A DNA stretch of 17,181 nucleotides from Deltaproteobacteria bacterium UBA7527 (GTDB lineage: Bacteria > Desulfobacterota > Syntrophorhabdia > Syntrophorhabdales > Syntrophorhabdaceae): NCBI GenBank assembly GCA_002478225.1, contig DLMV01000005.1:7259-24439 (forward strand). Direction: 5' to 3'. Shown piece by piece: positions 6,510 through 14,147 of the stretch (positions are counted from its first letter, which is position 1; each line of letters starts with the position of its first letter). The notes below the pieces were generated by a model. It was given only the letters and a program-made list of their open reading frames with translations. It ran no database searches and had not been told where the DNA came from. The translations under genes were made by a program, and so were the position numbers.

Positions 6510-6695
6510 ATGGCAAAAAAATCAATGATGGAAAAGGCAAAGGCGACGCCAAAATACCAGGTCAGGGTTCATAACAGGTGCACTATCTGCGGGAGGCCCC
6601 GCGGCTACCTGCGTAAATTTCAGATGTGCAGGATATGCTTCAGGAGCCATTCTCTGAAGGGCGAAATACCCGGCGTTATAAAATCAAGCTGGTGA
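6510..6695 (+). CDS. rpsN: 30S ribosomal protein S14, zinc-binding type Z
   Basis: S14 completes the 30S head near the A site. The product is 61 aa from the ATG at 6510 (MAKKSMMEKAKATPKYQVRV), the length of the short type Z form rather than the ~100 aa zinc-free form. Four cysteines in CTICGRP and CRICFR form the zinc knuckle at roughly residues 24-43. It ends GVIKSSW, close to the family's G-V-K-K-A-S-W. The ribosome binding site GGAGGAG (6500-6506) supports this start; upstream in-frame codons are rejected. Confidence 0.96.
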   Translation: MAKKSMMEKAKATPKYQVRVHNRCTICGRPRGYLRKFQMCRICFRSHSLKGEIPGVIKSSW

Positions 6696-6704
6696 GGGGG
6701 ATTC

Positions 6705-7106
6705 ATGCTAACAGTAGATCCTATTGCTGATATGCTGACAAGAATACGGAATGGTATCATAGCGCGCCATGAATCAGTTGACATACCGTATTCCAATATG
6801 AAATTTGCCATATCAAAGATATTAAAAGAAGAGGGCTATATAAAAAATTACAAAACCTTTATTGATGAGGCCAGGAAGAAATTCCTCAAGGTTTATATAC
6901 ACTACGACGAGAACAACAAAAGCGTCATTACCGGCCTACGAAGGATCAGCAGGTCCGGGAGAAGGAAGTATGTAAGTACAGTGGAGATACCGAGGCTGAA
7001 GAAACGGATAGGTCTTATCGTGATCTCCACATCAAAGGGGATCATGACAGACAGGAGCGCGATAAAAAATAAGGTAGGAGGAGAACCCCTCCTTGTTGTT
7101 TGGTGA
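6705..7106 (+). CDS. rpsH: 30S ribosomal protein S8
   Basis: S8 is a primary binder of the 16S central domain and, in E. coli, the repressor of the spc operon. The product is 133 aa, typical. It begins MLTVDPIADMLTRIRNGIIARHESVDIPYSNMK, given here as the family N-terminal block. It then has KILKEEGYIKNY and the C-terminal block ISTSKGIMTDRSAIKNKVGG, ending LLVVW; the consensus end is nearer L-C-Y-V-W, so the last residues are slightly divergent. It begins 9 bases after rpsN, and its stop is followed by rplF after 8 bases. Confidence 0.96.
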   Translation: MLTVDPIADMLTRIRNGIIARHESVDIPYSNMKFAISKILKEEGYIKNYKTFIDEARKKFLKVYIHYDENNKSVITGLRRISRSGRRKYVSTVEIPRLKKRIGLIVISTSKGIMTDRSAIKNKVGGEPLLVVW

Positions 7107-7114
7107 GGTGTGAA

Positions 7115-7651
7115 ATGTCGAGGATAGGCAGAAAGCCGATTATTTTGCCTAAGGGCACAAAGCTGGAATTGCAGAATAGCGAAATTGTCGTAACGGGGCC
7201 AAAGGGTTCGCTGCGAAGGCCGTTTCTGGAAGGGCTGGGCGTCAATATAGATGGCAGCACCGTGACAGTTCAGCGAACCGGGGAAGACAAAAAGATGAAG
7301 GGCTTGCATGGACTCATGAGGACGCTGATCGCAAACATGGTAGACGGCGTTCATAAAGGGTTTGAAAAAAAGCTTGAGATCATCGGCATCGGATACAGAT
7401 CAGAGCTGCAGGGCAATAATATTATCTTTTACCTCGGCTATTCCCATCCAATCACATTCCCCCTGCCCGCAGGGATCTCCGCTCAGGTAGAAAAGCAGAC
7501 GCTTCTGACCATCAAAGGCATCGATAAAGAGCTTGTCGGGCAGACAGCGGCAAAGATAAGGGCATTGAGAAGACCCGATGCATATAAGAACAAGGGGATC
7601 AAATACGCTGACGAGAAATTGAGGAAAAAGGCTGGCAAAAGCGGTAAGTAA
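7115..7651 (+). CDS. rplF: 50S ribosomal protein L6
   Basis: L6 lies near the sarcin-ricin loop and factor-binding site. From the ATG at 7115 the protein is 178 aa and begins MSRIGRKPIILPKGTKLEL, matching the family. The open frame upstream (TTG at 7100) adds five residues not seen in L6 and is rejected; GAGGTG (7105-7110) supports the ATG. The two repeated L6 domains are visible, with GLHGLMRTLIANMVDGVHKG in the first and KGIDKELVGQTAAKIRALRRPDAYKNKGIKYADE in the second, the latter being the family signature. Confidence 0.96.
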   Translation: MSRIGRKPIILPKGTKLELQNSEIVVTGPKGSLRRPFLEGLGVNIDGSTVTVQRTGEDKKMKGLHGLMRTLIANMVDGVHKGFEKKLEIIGIGYRSELQGNNIIFYLGYSHPITFPLPAGISAQVEKQTLLTIKGIDKELVGQTAAKIRALRRPDAYKNKGIKYADEKLRKKAGKSGK

Positions 7652-7662
7652 GAGGTGAGAAG

Positions 7663-8028
7663 ATGGAAAGAAAAGAGAAGGTAGCAGCAAGGGGGAAGAG
7701 AAAAAAGAGGATTCGCAGGACGATCTCCGGCACTGTCAGCAAACCGAGACTATGCGTCTACAAGAGCTTAAAACAGATATATGCGCAATTAATTGATGAT
7801 TCACAGGACAAGGTAATAACCGCTGCATCGACGCTTACAAAAGAAGTGAGGGCAACGGTAAAACACGGCGGCAACGTTGAAGCGGCGAAAAAGGTTGGAG
7901 AGTATATCGGCAAGAAGGCAGCCGGCATGGGCATCAACCAGGTTGTCTTTGACCGGAATGGTTTTAAATATCACGGCAGGATAAAGGCCCTGGCCGATGG
8001 TGCAAGAGAGGCAGGCTTACAATTTTAA
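7663..8028 (+). CDS. rplR: 50S ribosomal protein L18
   Basis: L18 binds 5S rRNA and anchors it to the central protuberance along with L5. The product is 121 aa, typical. Features are an arginine- and lysine-rich N-terminus (ARGKRKKRIRRTI), RLCVYKSLKQIYAQLIDD, and the C-terminal helix-strand block containing VVFDRNGFKYHGRIKALADGAREAGLQF, the hallmark of bacterial L18. GAGG at 7652-7655 serves the ATG at 7663. It follows rplF and precedes rpsE in the canonical order. Confidence 0.96.
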   Translation: MERKEKVAARGKRKKRIRRTISGTVSKPRLCVYKSLKQIYAQLIDDSQDKVITAASTLTKEVRATVKHGGNVEAAKKVGEYIGKKAAGMGINQVVFDRNGFKYHGRIKALADGAREAGLQF

Positions 8029-8040
8029 GAGGAGGTTGTA

Positions 8041-8547
8041 TTGGCTGAGAAAAAGCGTACAGAACCAGGCGAGCTTGAGCTGCAGGACAGGTTGGTCTAT
8101 ATAAATCGTGTCGCAAAAGTTGTGAAAGGCGGCCGGCGGTTCAGCTTTAGCGCCATCGTCGTTGTCGGTGACGGCAACGGTCGTGTTGGGTTTGGACTTG
8201 GCAAGGCCAACGAGGTCCCTGATGCGATCAGAAAGGCAGTGGAGAGGGCAAAGAAAAGCATTATCGAGGTCCCTGTCAGAAAGGGGACGATCCCTCATGA
8301 GATAAAGGCAAAATACGGGACAAGCGAGGTGTTTATGAAGCCGGCAAGCGAAGGGACCGGCGTTATCGCGGGAAGGGCCGTGCGGGCCGTTGTAGAGGTA
8401 GCCGGCATAACGAACATACTTACAAAATGCTACGGATCGCGAAATTACCATAATGTAGTAAAGGCAACCATCAAAGGGCTTGCCACGTTAAAGTCGCCCG
8501 ATGTCTCATTGAAGCAGCGGGGCAAGACGAAGGGCGAGGAGGGATAA
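8041..8547 (+). CDS. rpsE: 30S ribosomal protein S5
   Basis: S5 takes part in decoding fidelity and mRNA unwinding with S3 and S4. The product is 168 aa. The start is TTG at 8041, with AGGAGG at 8030-8035 correctly placed and no nearby ATG. The double-stranded RNA-binding-like N-terminal domain shows LQDRLVYINRVAKVVKGGRRFSFSAIVVVGDGNGRVGFGLGKANEVPDAIRKA, named here as one conserved block. The C-terminal domain shows GTGVIAGRAVRAVVEVAGI and the Y-G-S-R-N-Y-H-N-V-V-K-A-T segment. rpmD begins one base after its stop. Confidence 0.96.
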   Translation: MAEKKRTEPGELELQDRLVYINRVAKVVKGGRRFSFSAIVVVGDGNGRVGFGLGKANEVPDAIRKAVERAKKSIIEVPVRKGTIPHEIKAKYGTSEVFMKPASEGTGVIAGRAVRAVVEVAGITNILTKCYGSRNYHNVVKATIKGLATLKSPDVSLKQRGKTKGEEG

Positions 8548-8548
8548 C

Positions 8549-8734
8549 GTGAGCCACCTCAAGATCAAATGGACAAGGAGCTTTATAGGGTGCACACAGG
8601 ATCAGCGCGACACCATACGAAGCCTTGGCTTCAAAAAGCTTTACCAGGAAAGAACGGTGAAAAACACGCCCGAGATACGGGGTATGGTGAAGAAAGTGAT
8701 CCATCTTTTAACGATTGTGGAGGATGTCCGGTAA
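8549..8734 (+). CDS. rpmD: 50S ribosomal protein L30
   Basis: L30 is a small 23S-binding protein absent from some bacterial lineages. The product is 61 aa and shows the family pattern: LKIKWTRSFIGCTQDQRDTIRSLGFKKL, then the NTPEIRGMVKKVIHLLTIVE end, in which P-x-I-R-G-M is highly conserved. The start is GTG at 8549, one base after the rpsE stop, with GAGGAGG at about 8536-8542 as ribosome binding site. The stop TAA (8732-8734) abuts the rplO ATG. Confidence 0.95.
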   Translation: MSHLKIKWTRSFIGCTQDQRDTIRSLGFKKLYQERTVKNTPEIRGMVKKVIHLLTIVEDVR

Positions 8735-9178
8735 ATGAAGCTGTCAGACTTGAGACCGAGCGAAGGATCAACGAAGAAGAAAAAAAGGGTAGGACGGGGC
8801 ACCGGCTCCGGCCACGGCACTACCGCAACATATGGGAACAAGGGTCAACGTTCCACAAGCGGTGGGACGAAGAAAAAGGGTTTTGAAGGCGGGCAGATGC
8901 CGCTCACGAGGAGAATTCCCAAAAGAGGGTTTAAAAACCCCTTCAGGAAAGAATATTCCTTGATAAAAATAGGTGATCTGGCTGTATTCAAGGGACAGGA
9001 GAAGGTGAGCATAGAGGATATACTGAGATCAGGATCCATCAAGAAGATGAAGGACGGCATTAAGCTCCTTTCTGACGGCGACATTGACTTCCCGATCAGG
9101 ATCCAGGTGCATAAGGCCTCTGAACGCGCTATTGAGAAGATAAAGGCCCAGGGTGGAGATGTGGAGGTACTGATTTAA
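8735..9178 (+). CDS. rplO: 50S ribosomal protein L15
   Basis: L15 is a late-assembly 23S rRNA-binding protein. The product is 147 aa, typical. It begins MKLSDLRPSEGSTKKKKRVGRGTGSGHG, the glycine- and lysine-rich N-terminal tail of L15, then KGFEGGQMPLTRRIPKRGFKNPF, a strong family signature. The globular domain ends ASERAIEKIKAQGGDVEVLI. GGAGG at about 8720-8724 serves the ATG at 8735. The stop shares one base with secY. Confidence 0.96.
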   Translation: MKLSDLRPSEGSTKKKKRVGRGTGSGHGTTATYGNKGQRSTSGGTKKKGFEGGQMPLTRRIPKRGFKNPFRKEYSLIKIGDLAVFKGQEKVSIEDILRSGSIKKMKDGIKLLSDGDIDFPIRIQVHKASERAIEKIKAQGGDVEVLI

Positions 9179-10485
9179 TGGGAGGTTTCCAGAATATTGG
9201 AAAAATCCCTGAGCTTAAGCGGAGAATAATCGCCACACTTGCTCTCCTGGCGGTCTACAGGGTCGGCGTTCATATCCCCACACCAGGGATCGATGGAACG
9301 GTTCTGGCAGGGATCTTTGAAAGGGCCAGGGGCACTCTGCTCGGCTTCTTTGACATGTTCGCGGGCGGCGGTCTCGAAAGACTTTCCATATTCGCCCTTG
9401 GCATTATGCCTTACATCAGCGCATCGATCATTCTACAGCTCCTTACCGTTGTTGTGCCGACCCTCGAGAAGCTTTCAAAGGAGGGAGAGGCGGGCAGGCG
9501 AAAAATAACCCAGTATACACGATACGGCACGGTTGTCATAAGCCTCATCCAGGGTTTTGGCATCAGCATTGGGCTGGAGCAGATGAGGGGCGCGGCAGGC
9601 GAGCTCGTCGTTTACAATCCCGGCTGGAGCTTCCGGCTTATGACGATGATAACCCTCACCGGCGGAACAGCCTTTATTATGTGGCTCGGGGAGCAGATCA
9701 CGGAAAAGGGAATAGGCAATGGCATATCGCTGATAATCTTTGCGGGTATTGTAGCGCGGATGCCGAACGCAATCGCCAGCACGATGACCCTTGTCAACTC
9801 CGGCGAGATGAACTGGTTTGTGGTTCTTTTGATCACCGCAATGATGCTGGTTGTCGTTGCCTTCATTATATTCATGGAGACATCGCAGAGGAGGATACCC
9901 GTCCAGTATGCAAAACGGGTTGTTGGCCGCAAGATGTACGGCGGCCAGGCAACGCATTTGCCCCTAAAGATCAATACGGCAGGCGTGATCCCTCCCATAT
10001 TTGCCTCTTCGATCATCATGTTTCCGGCAACGATCGCAAATTTTATACAGCACCCGTATATGAAGAAATTTTCGGAAATGCTCACGCCGGGAACATTCCT
10101 CCATGAACTTCTGTATGTGGGTTTTATTATCTTTTTCTGCTTTTTTTACACGGCCATCGTTTTCAATCCCGACAATGTGGCGGACAACATGAAGAAGTAC
10201 GGCGGGTACATACCGGGCATAAGGCCGGGCAAGAAGACCTCAGAGTTCATCGAGAGGATACTTTCAAGGGTGACGTTTATTGGCGCCGTATATATCTCCT
10301 TTGTGTGCGTCCTGCCGACCTTGTTGGTGAGAAAATTCAACGTTCCTTTCTATTTTGGAGGCACAGCGCTCCTGATCGTGGTGGGTGTTGCCCTCGACAC
10401 GATACAGCAGATAGAATCTCATCTTATCCTCAGGCATTATGACGGGCTTGTTAAAAAATCGGCAAGGATGAAAGGAAGAAGATGA
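9178..10485 (+). CDS. secY: Protein translocase subunit SecY
   Basis: SecY is the pore-forming inner-membrane subunit of the SecYEG channel for secretory and membrane proteins. The product is 435 aa, the usual size, with about ten hydrophobic segments. The first family signature GIMPYISASIILQLL lies at residues 75-89, the second in WLGEQITEKGIGNGIS near 169-184, and the cytosolic loop YGGYIPGIRPGKKTSEFI at about 341-358 is intact, as is FGGTALLIVVGVALDTIQQI near 393-412. GGAGG (9163-9167) lies 10 bases before the ATG, which overlaps the rplO stop by one base. Its usual neighbour adk is missing; a 98-base gap and then map follow. Confidence 0.97.
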   Translation: MGGFQNIGKIPELKRRIIATLALLAVYRVGVHIPTPGIDGTVLAGIFERARGTLLGFFDMFAGGGLERLSIFALGIMPYISASIILQLLTVVVPTLEKLSKEGEAGRRKITQYTRYGTVVISLIQGFGISIGLEQMRGAAGELVVYNPGWSFRLMTMITLTGGTAFIMWLGEQITEKGIGNGISLIIFAGIVARMPNAIASTMTLVNSGEMNWFVVLLITAMMLVVVAFIIFMETSQRRIPVQYAKRVVGRKMYGGQATHLPLKINTAGVIPPIFASSIIMFPATIANFIQHPYMKKFSEMLTPGTFLHELLYVGFIIFFCFFYTAIVFNPDNVADNMKKYGGYIPGIRPGKKTSEFIERILSRVTFIGAVYISFVCVLPTLLVRKFNVPFYFGGTALLIVVGVALDTIQQIESHLILRHYDGLVKKSARMKGRR

Positions 10486-10583
10486 TACAGCCATCGGCTT
10501 TCAGCAGAATCGAAACCGGATCGTAAATGTGGTCTCCGGTTCTTACTGATAGCTGACCACTGAGAGCTGTTATATATTGCAGG
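10486..10583 (+). other. secY-map gap (adk position), non-coding with short repeats
   Basis: This 98-base gap is the longest inside the r-protein cluster and occupies the place where adk commonly lies. I see no open frame resembling adenylate kinase. It holds a weak inverted repeat, AACCGGA (10514-10520) with TCCGGTT (10535-10541) and a 14-base loop. It also holds a near-perfect direct repeat, ACTGATAGCTG (10545-10555) and ACTGAGAGCTG (10559-10569), identical in 10 of 11 bases and 14 bases apart. A TATATT (10573-10578) lacks a properly spaced -35 box, so no promoter is called. The map ATG has only a weak ribosome binding site in this sequence. Confidence 0.55.
10545..10569 (+). repeat. Direct repeat pair ACTGAKAGCTG
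   Basis: Two 11-base copies (10545-10555 and 10559-10569) differ at one position and are spaced 14 bases start to start. The AGCTG core at the same 14-base spacing recurs in the rpmC-rpsQ spacer (4906-4910 and 4920-4924). It could be a short intergenic repeat family or chance. Confidence 0.45.
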
Positions 10584-11333
10584 ATGATTATTCTGAAGAG
10601 CAGGGAAGAGATAGAGAAGATAAAGGTTGCCAGCAAGTATGCCATTGAGATCCTTATATATCTGGGACAGTTTATAAAGGAAGGCTTGAAGACCTTAGAG
10701 CTTGAAAGATTGTGTGAAGAGAAGATACGCAGGATCGGCAATGTAGAGCCTGCGTTCAAAGGATATAACGGCTACCCATATTGCCTCTGTACTTCCGTGA
10801 ATGATGAGGTGGTGCATGGTATGCCCGGAGAACGGATATTGAGAGAAGGCGACATTGTAAGCCTTGATTTTGGCACGCGTTATGACGGTTTCTGCGGAGA
10901 CGCAGCGATCACATACAGCGTCGGAAGGATCCCTAAGAGGACTGAAAAACTGCTCGCCGTTACTGAAAGCGCCCTCTATAAAGGGATCGAGGCAACAAAG
11001 GAGGGCAACAGGCTGCACGATATCTCACACGCTATCCAGTCTCATGTAGAGGAAGCGGGATTTTCTGTTGTGCGCGAGTTCGTCGGTCACGGAATAGGGA
11101 GAAATCTTCATGAGGAACCGCAGATCCCTAATTACGGAGAGAAAGGAACAGGGATACGCCTGAAGACAGGCATGGTGCTGGCGATCGAGCCAATGGTGAA
11201 TATGGAAAAAAGCGATGTCGTGATCAGAGAGAACGGGTGGACCGCGGCGACAAAGGACGGGAGCCTCTCAGCCCACTTTGAGCACACCGTTGCCATAACC
11301 GAAAAGGGCGCAGAGATACTGAGCGTGCCATAG
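10584..11333 (+). CDS. map: Methionine aminopeptidase type I
   Basis: This cytosolic metalloenzyme removes the initiator methionine from nascent proteins after deformylation. The product is 249 aa, the size of the short bacterial type Ia form. All five metal ligands of the pita-bread fold are visible: D95 (SLDFG), D106 (GDAAI), H169 (VGHGIG), E202 (AIEPM) and E233 (HFEHT); H79 (VVHG) is the substrate-contacting histidine. The N-terminus MIILKSREEIEKIK matches the family, fixing the ATG at 10584 although no good Shine-Dalgarno precedes it. The stop TAG is followed at once by infA. The map-infA-rpmJ-rpsM order is common in bacteria. Confidence 0.97.
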   Translation: MIILKSREEIEKIKVASKYAIEILIYLGQFIKEGLKTLELERLCEEKIRRIGNVEPAFKGYNGYPYCLCTSVNDEVVHGMPGERILREGDIVSLDFGTRYDGFCGDAAITYSVGRIPKRTEKLLAVTESALYKGIEATKEGNRLHDISHAIQSHVEEAGFSVVREFVGHGIGRNLHEEPQIPNYGEKGTGIRLKTGMVLAIEPMVNMEKSDVVIRENGWTAATKDGSLSAHFEHTVAITEKGAEILSVP

Positions 11334-11339
11334 GTGATT

Positions 11340-11558
11340 ATGCCAAAAGGTGAAGGAATAGAAATCGAAGGTACAGTGATTGAGCCGTTGCCGAACGCCA
11401 TGTTCAGGGTTGAGCTTCCCAACGGGCACAAAGTGCTTGCCCATGTGTCAGGCAAGATGCGTATGCATTATATAAAGATACTCAGGGGCGATAAGGTCGT
11501 GGTGGAGCTTTCGCCATACGATCTGACAAGAGGCAGGATCATCTACAGGGTGAAATAG
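11340..11558 (+). CDS. infA: Translation initiation factor IF-1
   Basis: IF-1 is an OB-fold protein that occupies the 30S A site during initiation. From the ATG at 11340 it is 72 aa, the standard length: MPKGEGIEIEGTVIEPLPNA, then FRVELPNGHKVLAHVSGKMR, and the end ELSPYDLTRGRIIYRVK. A GTG at 11334 would add two residues (M-I) and cannot be excluded. The AGGTGA at 11332-11337, overlapping the map stop, suits the ATG better as a ribosome binding site, though spacing is short. Confidence 0.95.
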   Translation: MPKGEGIEIEGTVIEPLPNAMFRVELPNGHKVLAHVSGKMRMHYIKILRGDKVVVELSPYDLTRGRIIYRVK

Positions 11559-11567
11559 GAGGTTCTC

Positions 11568-11681
11568 ATGAAGGTCAAACCTTCTGTCAAGAAGAGATGT
11601 GATAAGTGCAAGATCATTAAGAGAAAAGGTATAGTAAGGATCATCTGCGAAAATCCAAAGCATAAGCAGAAGCAAGGTTAA
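11568..11681 (+). CDS. rpmJ: 50S ribosomal protein L36
   Basis: L36 is the smallest 50S protein and stabilises 23S rRNA junctions. The product is 37 aa: MKVKPSVKKRCDKCKIIKRK, then GIVRIICENPKHKQKQG. Cysteines at 11, 14 and 27 and histidine 32 make up the zinc-ribbon (C+) form. The ATG at 11568 has AGGAGG at 11558-11563, overlapping the infA stop, 4 bases upstream. rpsM follows 11 bases later. This gene is too short for a length-based gene scan but is unmistakable. Confidence 0.96.
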   Translation: MKVKPSVKKRCDKCKIIKRKGIVRIICENPKHKQKQG

Positions 11682-11692
11682 GGAGGAGCAAC

Positions 11693-12058
11693 GTGGCAAG
11701 AATTGCTGGTGTGGATATACCGCGGGACAAGAGGATAGAGATAGCCCTGACGTATGTTTACGGTATCGGGAGGACACTCTCAAACCGGATCCTCGGCGAA
11801 GCCGGCATTGACCCTAATAAGAGGACCAATGCCTTGACCGATGAAGAGATCGCAAAGATACGCGATATCCTGGAGAGAAATTATAAGGTAGAGGGTGACC
11901 TGCGGAAAGATGTGAATATGAGCATCAAGAGGCTCATGGATATCGGCTGCTACAGGGGCTTGCGGCATAGAAGGGGACTGCCGGTCAGGGGACAGAGGAC
12001 CCGGACGAATTCCAGGACACGGAAGGGTCCGAGGAAGACCTCGATGAAAAGAAAATAA
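11693..12058 (+). CDS. rpsM: 30S ribosomal protein S13
   Basis: S13 is a 30S head protein that makes intersubunit bridges and contacts the P-site tRNA. The product is 121 aa. It begins MARIAGVDIPRDKRIEIALTYVYGIG, and has RLMDIGCYRGLRHRRGLPVRGQRT followed by the basic tail NSRTRKGPRKTSMKRK, all typical. The start is GTG at 11693 with AGGAGG (11681-11686) 6 bases upstream. It opens the alpha block. In E. coli the S4-binding leader lies before rpsM; here the gap is only 11 bases, so that control element is not evident. Confidence 0.96.
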   Translation: MARIAGVDIPRDKRIEIALTYVYGIGRTLSNRILGEAGIDPNKRTNALTDEEIAKIRDILERNYKVEGDLRKDVNMSIKRLMDIGCYRGLRHRRGLPVRGQRTRTNSRTRKGPRKTSMKRK

Positions 12059-12070
12059 TGAGGTGTGTAA

Positions 12071-12460
12071 ATGGCAAAAGCGAAAAAAACCGGTAAGAAA
12101 AAGGTAAAAAAGAACATCCCCATAGGCGGTGTTTACATACAGTCGAGCTTTAATAACACTATCATTACGATCACTGACCCTCAGGGGCATGTTGTCGCAT
12201 GGTCGAGCGGCGGCGTTGTCGGCTTCAAGGGTTCGAGGAAGAGCACGCCTTTCGCAGCCCAGCTTGCCGCAGAGAATGCAGCAAAGAAAGCCATCGAGAA
12301 CGGCATGAAAACCGTCGACGTATATATCAAAGGACCAGGGGCAGGAAGAGAAGCGGCGCTCAGGGCCCTTCAGAGCGCAGGACTTAAGATCCATCTTATC
12401 AGAGACATAACGCCTATACCACATAACGGGTGCAGGCCACCTAAAAGAAGAAGAGTGTAA
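12071..12460 (+). CDS. rpsK: 30S ribosomal protein S11
   Basis: S11 lies on the 30S platform near the Shine-Dalgarno helix. The product is 129 aa. After a lysine-rich start come IPIGGVYIQSSFNNTIITIT, WSSGGVVGFKGSRKSTPFAAQ, the KGPGAGREAALRAL signature and the highly conserved end DITPIPHNGCRPPKRRRV. The ribosome binding site AGGTG (12061-12065) is 5 bases before the ATG. rpsD follows after 11 bases. Confidence 0.96.
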   Translation: MAKAKKTGKKKVKKNIPIGGVYIQSSFNNTIITITDPQGHVVAWSSGGVVGFKGSRKSTPFAAQLAAENAAKKAIENGMKTVDVYIKGPGAGREAALRALQSAGLKIHLIRDITPIPHNGCRPPKRRRV

Positions 12461-12471
12461 GGAGGCAAGCT

Positions 12472-13092
12472 TTGTCAAGATATGTAGGACCATCATGCAG
12501 GTTATGCAGACGTGAAGGGATCAAGCTTTTTCTCAAGGGGGAGAGGTGTTATACAGAAAAATGCGCGATCGAGAAGAGAAACTACCCGCCCGGCGTACAC
12601 GTCGAAACGAGAGGCAAGTTTCTTGAATATGGATTGAGGTTAAGGGAAAAGCAGCGCCTGAGAAGGATCTACGGTCTCAGTGAAAAACAGTTTAAAAGAT
12701 TTTTCGAGATGGCAGAGCGGAAGCAAGGCATCACGGGTACAAATTTCCTTGTTTTGCTTGAGAGACGGATCGACAACATGGTCTTCAGGCTTGGATTTGC
12801 GACATCCCGGAAAGAAGCAAGACAGCTTGTATCGCACAGCCATATTCTGGTCAACGGAAGGAAGGTAAGCACGCCGTCGTTCCTGGTAAAACCGGGCGAT
12901 GAGATCTCGGTAAAGCACAAAGACTTGCCAAGCATTAAAAATGCGCTTGAATCAGTTGTACGAAGAGGGATCCCGTCATGGATCGAGCTGGACAAAGAGA
13001 ACATGAAAGGCACGATCAAGCTTCTGCCTACGCGCGACGATATCACGATGCCCATTAAAGAACAGCTCATCGTAGAATACTATTCAAGATAG
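12472..13092 (+). CDS. rpsD: 30S ribosomal protein S4, zinc-binding form
   Basis: S4 nucleates 30S assembly, helps unwind mRNA and affects fidelity. The product is 206 aa, typical. The start is TTG at 12472, with AAGGAGG (12459-12465) 6 bases upstream. The N-terminus MSRYVGPSCRLCRREGIKLF bears cysteines 9, 12, 26 and 31, the C+ zinc-binding variant. The S4 RNA-binding domain shows LERRIDNMVFRLGFATSRKEARQLVSHSHILVNG, quoted here as a continuous signature, then a C-terminus ending LIVEYYSR. It sits between rpsK and rpoA in the standard alpha operon order. Confidence 0.96.
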   Translation: MSRYVGPSCRLCRREGIKLFLKGERCYTEKCAIEKRNYPPGVHVETRGKFLEYGLRLREKQRLRRIYGLSEKQFKRFFEMAERKQGITGTNFLVLLERRIDNMVFRLGFATSRKEARQLVSHSHILVNGRKVSTPSFLVKPGDEISVKHKDLPSIKNALESVVRRGIPSWIELDKENMKGTIKLLPTRDDITMPIKEQLIVEYYSR

Positions 13093-13118
13093 TTTTGCCC
13101 CAAGGAGGGTAGATACCT

Positions 13119-14138
13119 ATGTTTGAAAAAAACTGGCAGGAACTTATAAGACCGACAAAGATCGAGATAGAGAAGAAAGAGCAAAACTACGTGAAGTTCT
13201 CTACGGAACCTTTTGAGCGGGGTTATGGGATAACGATAGGGAATTCCATAAGAAGAGTTCTCCTTTCTTCTATCATGGGCGGCGCTATTACTTCTGTCTG
13301 GATCAACGGCGTTGAACATGAATTTTCCACTATAAGAGGGGTAAAGGAAGACGTAACGGAGATCATCCTGAACCTTAAAAAGGTTGTCCTGAAGGTTACC
13401 GACGATAAAACGAAAGTTTTAAAGATAGACGTGAAAGATAAAAAAGAGGTCAAGGCAGGCGACATTACTCATGATGGGGGCGTTGAAGTTATGAACCCGG
13501 ACCTCCATATAGCATATTTAAGCGATGACGCGCAATTGTATATGGAGATGAAGGCGCAGCTTGGACGTGGGTATATGCCGTCCGAGATGAACGTCGATGA
13601 GAACGATCCTATCGGCACAATACCCATCGATGCCATCTTTTCTCCCATCAGGAAGGTAAGCTATAACGTAACACAGGCAAGGGTCGGCAGAAGAACGGAC
13701 TATGATAAGCTGACCATGGAGATCTGGACCGATGGGAGCGTCGACCCTCTGGACGCGCTTTCTTTTGGGGCAAAGATCATCAGGGAGCAGATGAAGATCT
13801 TTATCAATTTTGAAGAGATCGAAGAGATTGATATAGTTGAGGACAAGGCAGCAGACAAACATGATTACAATGAGAACCTTTTCAGGAGCGTTGACGAGCT
13901 TGAATTGTCTGTAAGAAGTGCGAACTGCCTGAAGAATGCCGATATTAAATATATCGGTGAGCTCGTTCAGAAGTCGGAGCAGGAGATCCTGATGACGAAG
14001 AATTTCGGCAGGAAGTCATTGAACGAGATCAAAGAGATCCTCTCCTGCATGGGATTGCGTCTCGGATTGAAACTGGACAGCTTTCCTCCGAGAGAAGACC
14101 TGGACAAGATGCTTCTTAAGAAAAAAGATCATATATAG
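13119..14138 (+). CDS. rpoA: DNA-directed RNA polymerase alpha subunit
   Basis: The alpha subunit dimerises to start RNA polymerase assembly and contacts promoter UP elements and activators. The product is 339 aa, near the usual size. The N-terminal domain (about 1-235) has EPFERGYGITIGNSIRRVLL (30-49) and the assembly motif FSPIRKVSYNVTQARVGRRTDYDKL near 174-198. After an acidic linker, the C-terminal domain (about 255-320) has ELSVRSANCLKNADIKYIGEL with R266, matching E. coli R265 that binds the DNA minor groove, and KNFGRKSLNEIKEIL. AAGGAGGG at 13102-13109 serves the ATG. It is 26 bases after rpsD. Confidence 0.97.
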   Translation: MFEKNWQELIRPTKIEIEKKEQNYVKFSTEPFERGYGITIGNSIRRVLLSSIMGGAITSVWINGVEHEFSTIRGVKEDVTEIILNLKKVVLKVTDDKTKVLKIDVKDKKEVKAGDITHDGGVEVMNPDLHIAYLSDDAQLYMEMKAQLGRGYMPSEMNVDENDPIGTIPIDAIFSPIRKVSYNVTQARVGRRTDYDKLTMEIWTDGSVDPLDALSFGAKIIREQMKIFINFEEIEEIDIVEDKAADKHDYNENLFRSVDELELSVRSANCLKNADIKYIGELVQKSEQEILMTKNFGRKSLNEIKEILSCMGLRLGLKLDSFPPREDLDKMLLKKKDHI

Positions 14139-14147
14139 AGGTTTGCC

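Noticed and set aside
10573..10578. TATATT before map as a promoter
   Set aside because: No -35-like hexamer at 16-18 bases. CTGACC (10553-10558) is only 14 bases away.
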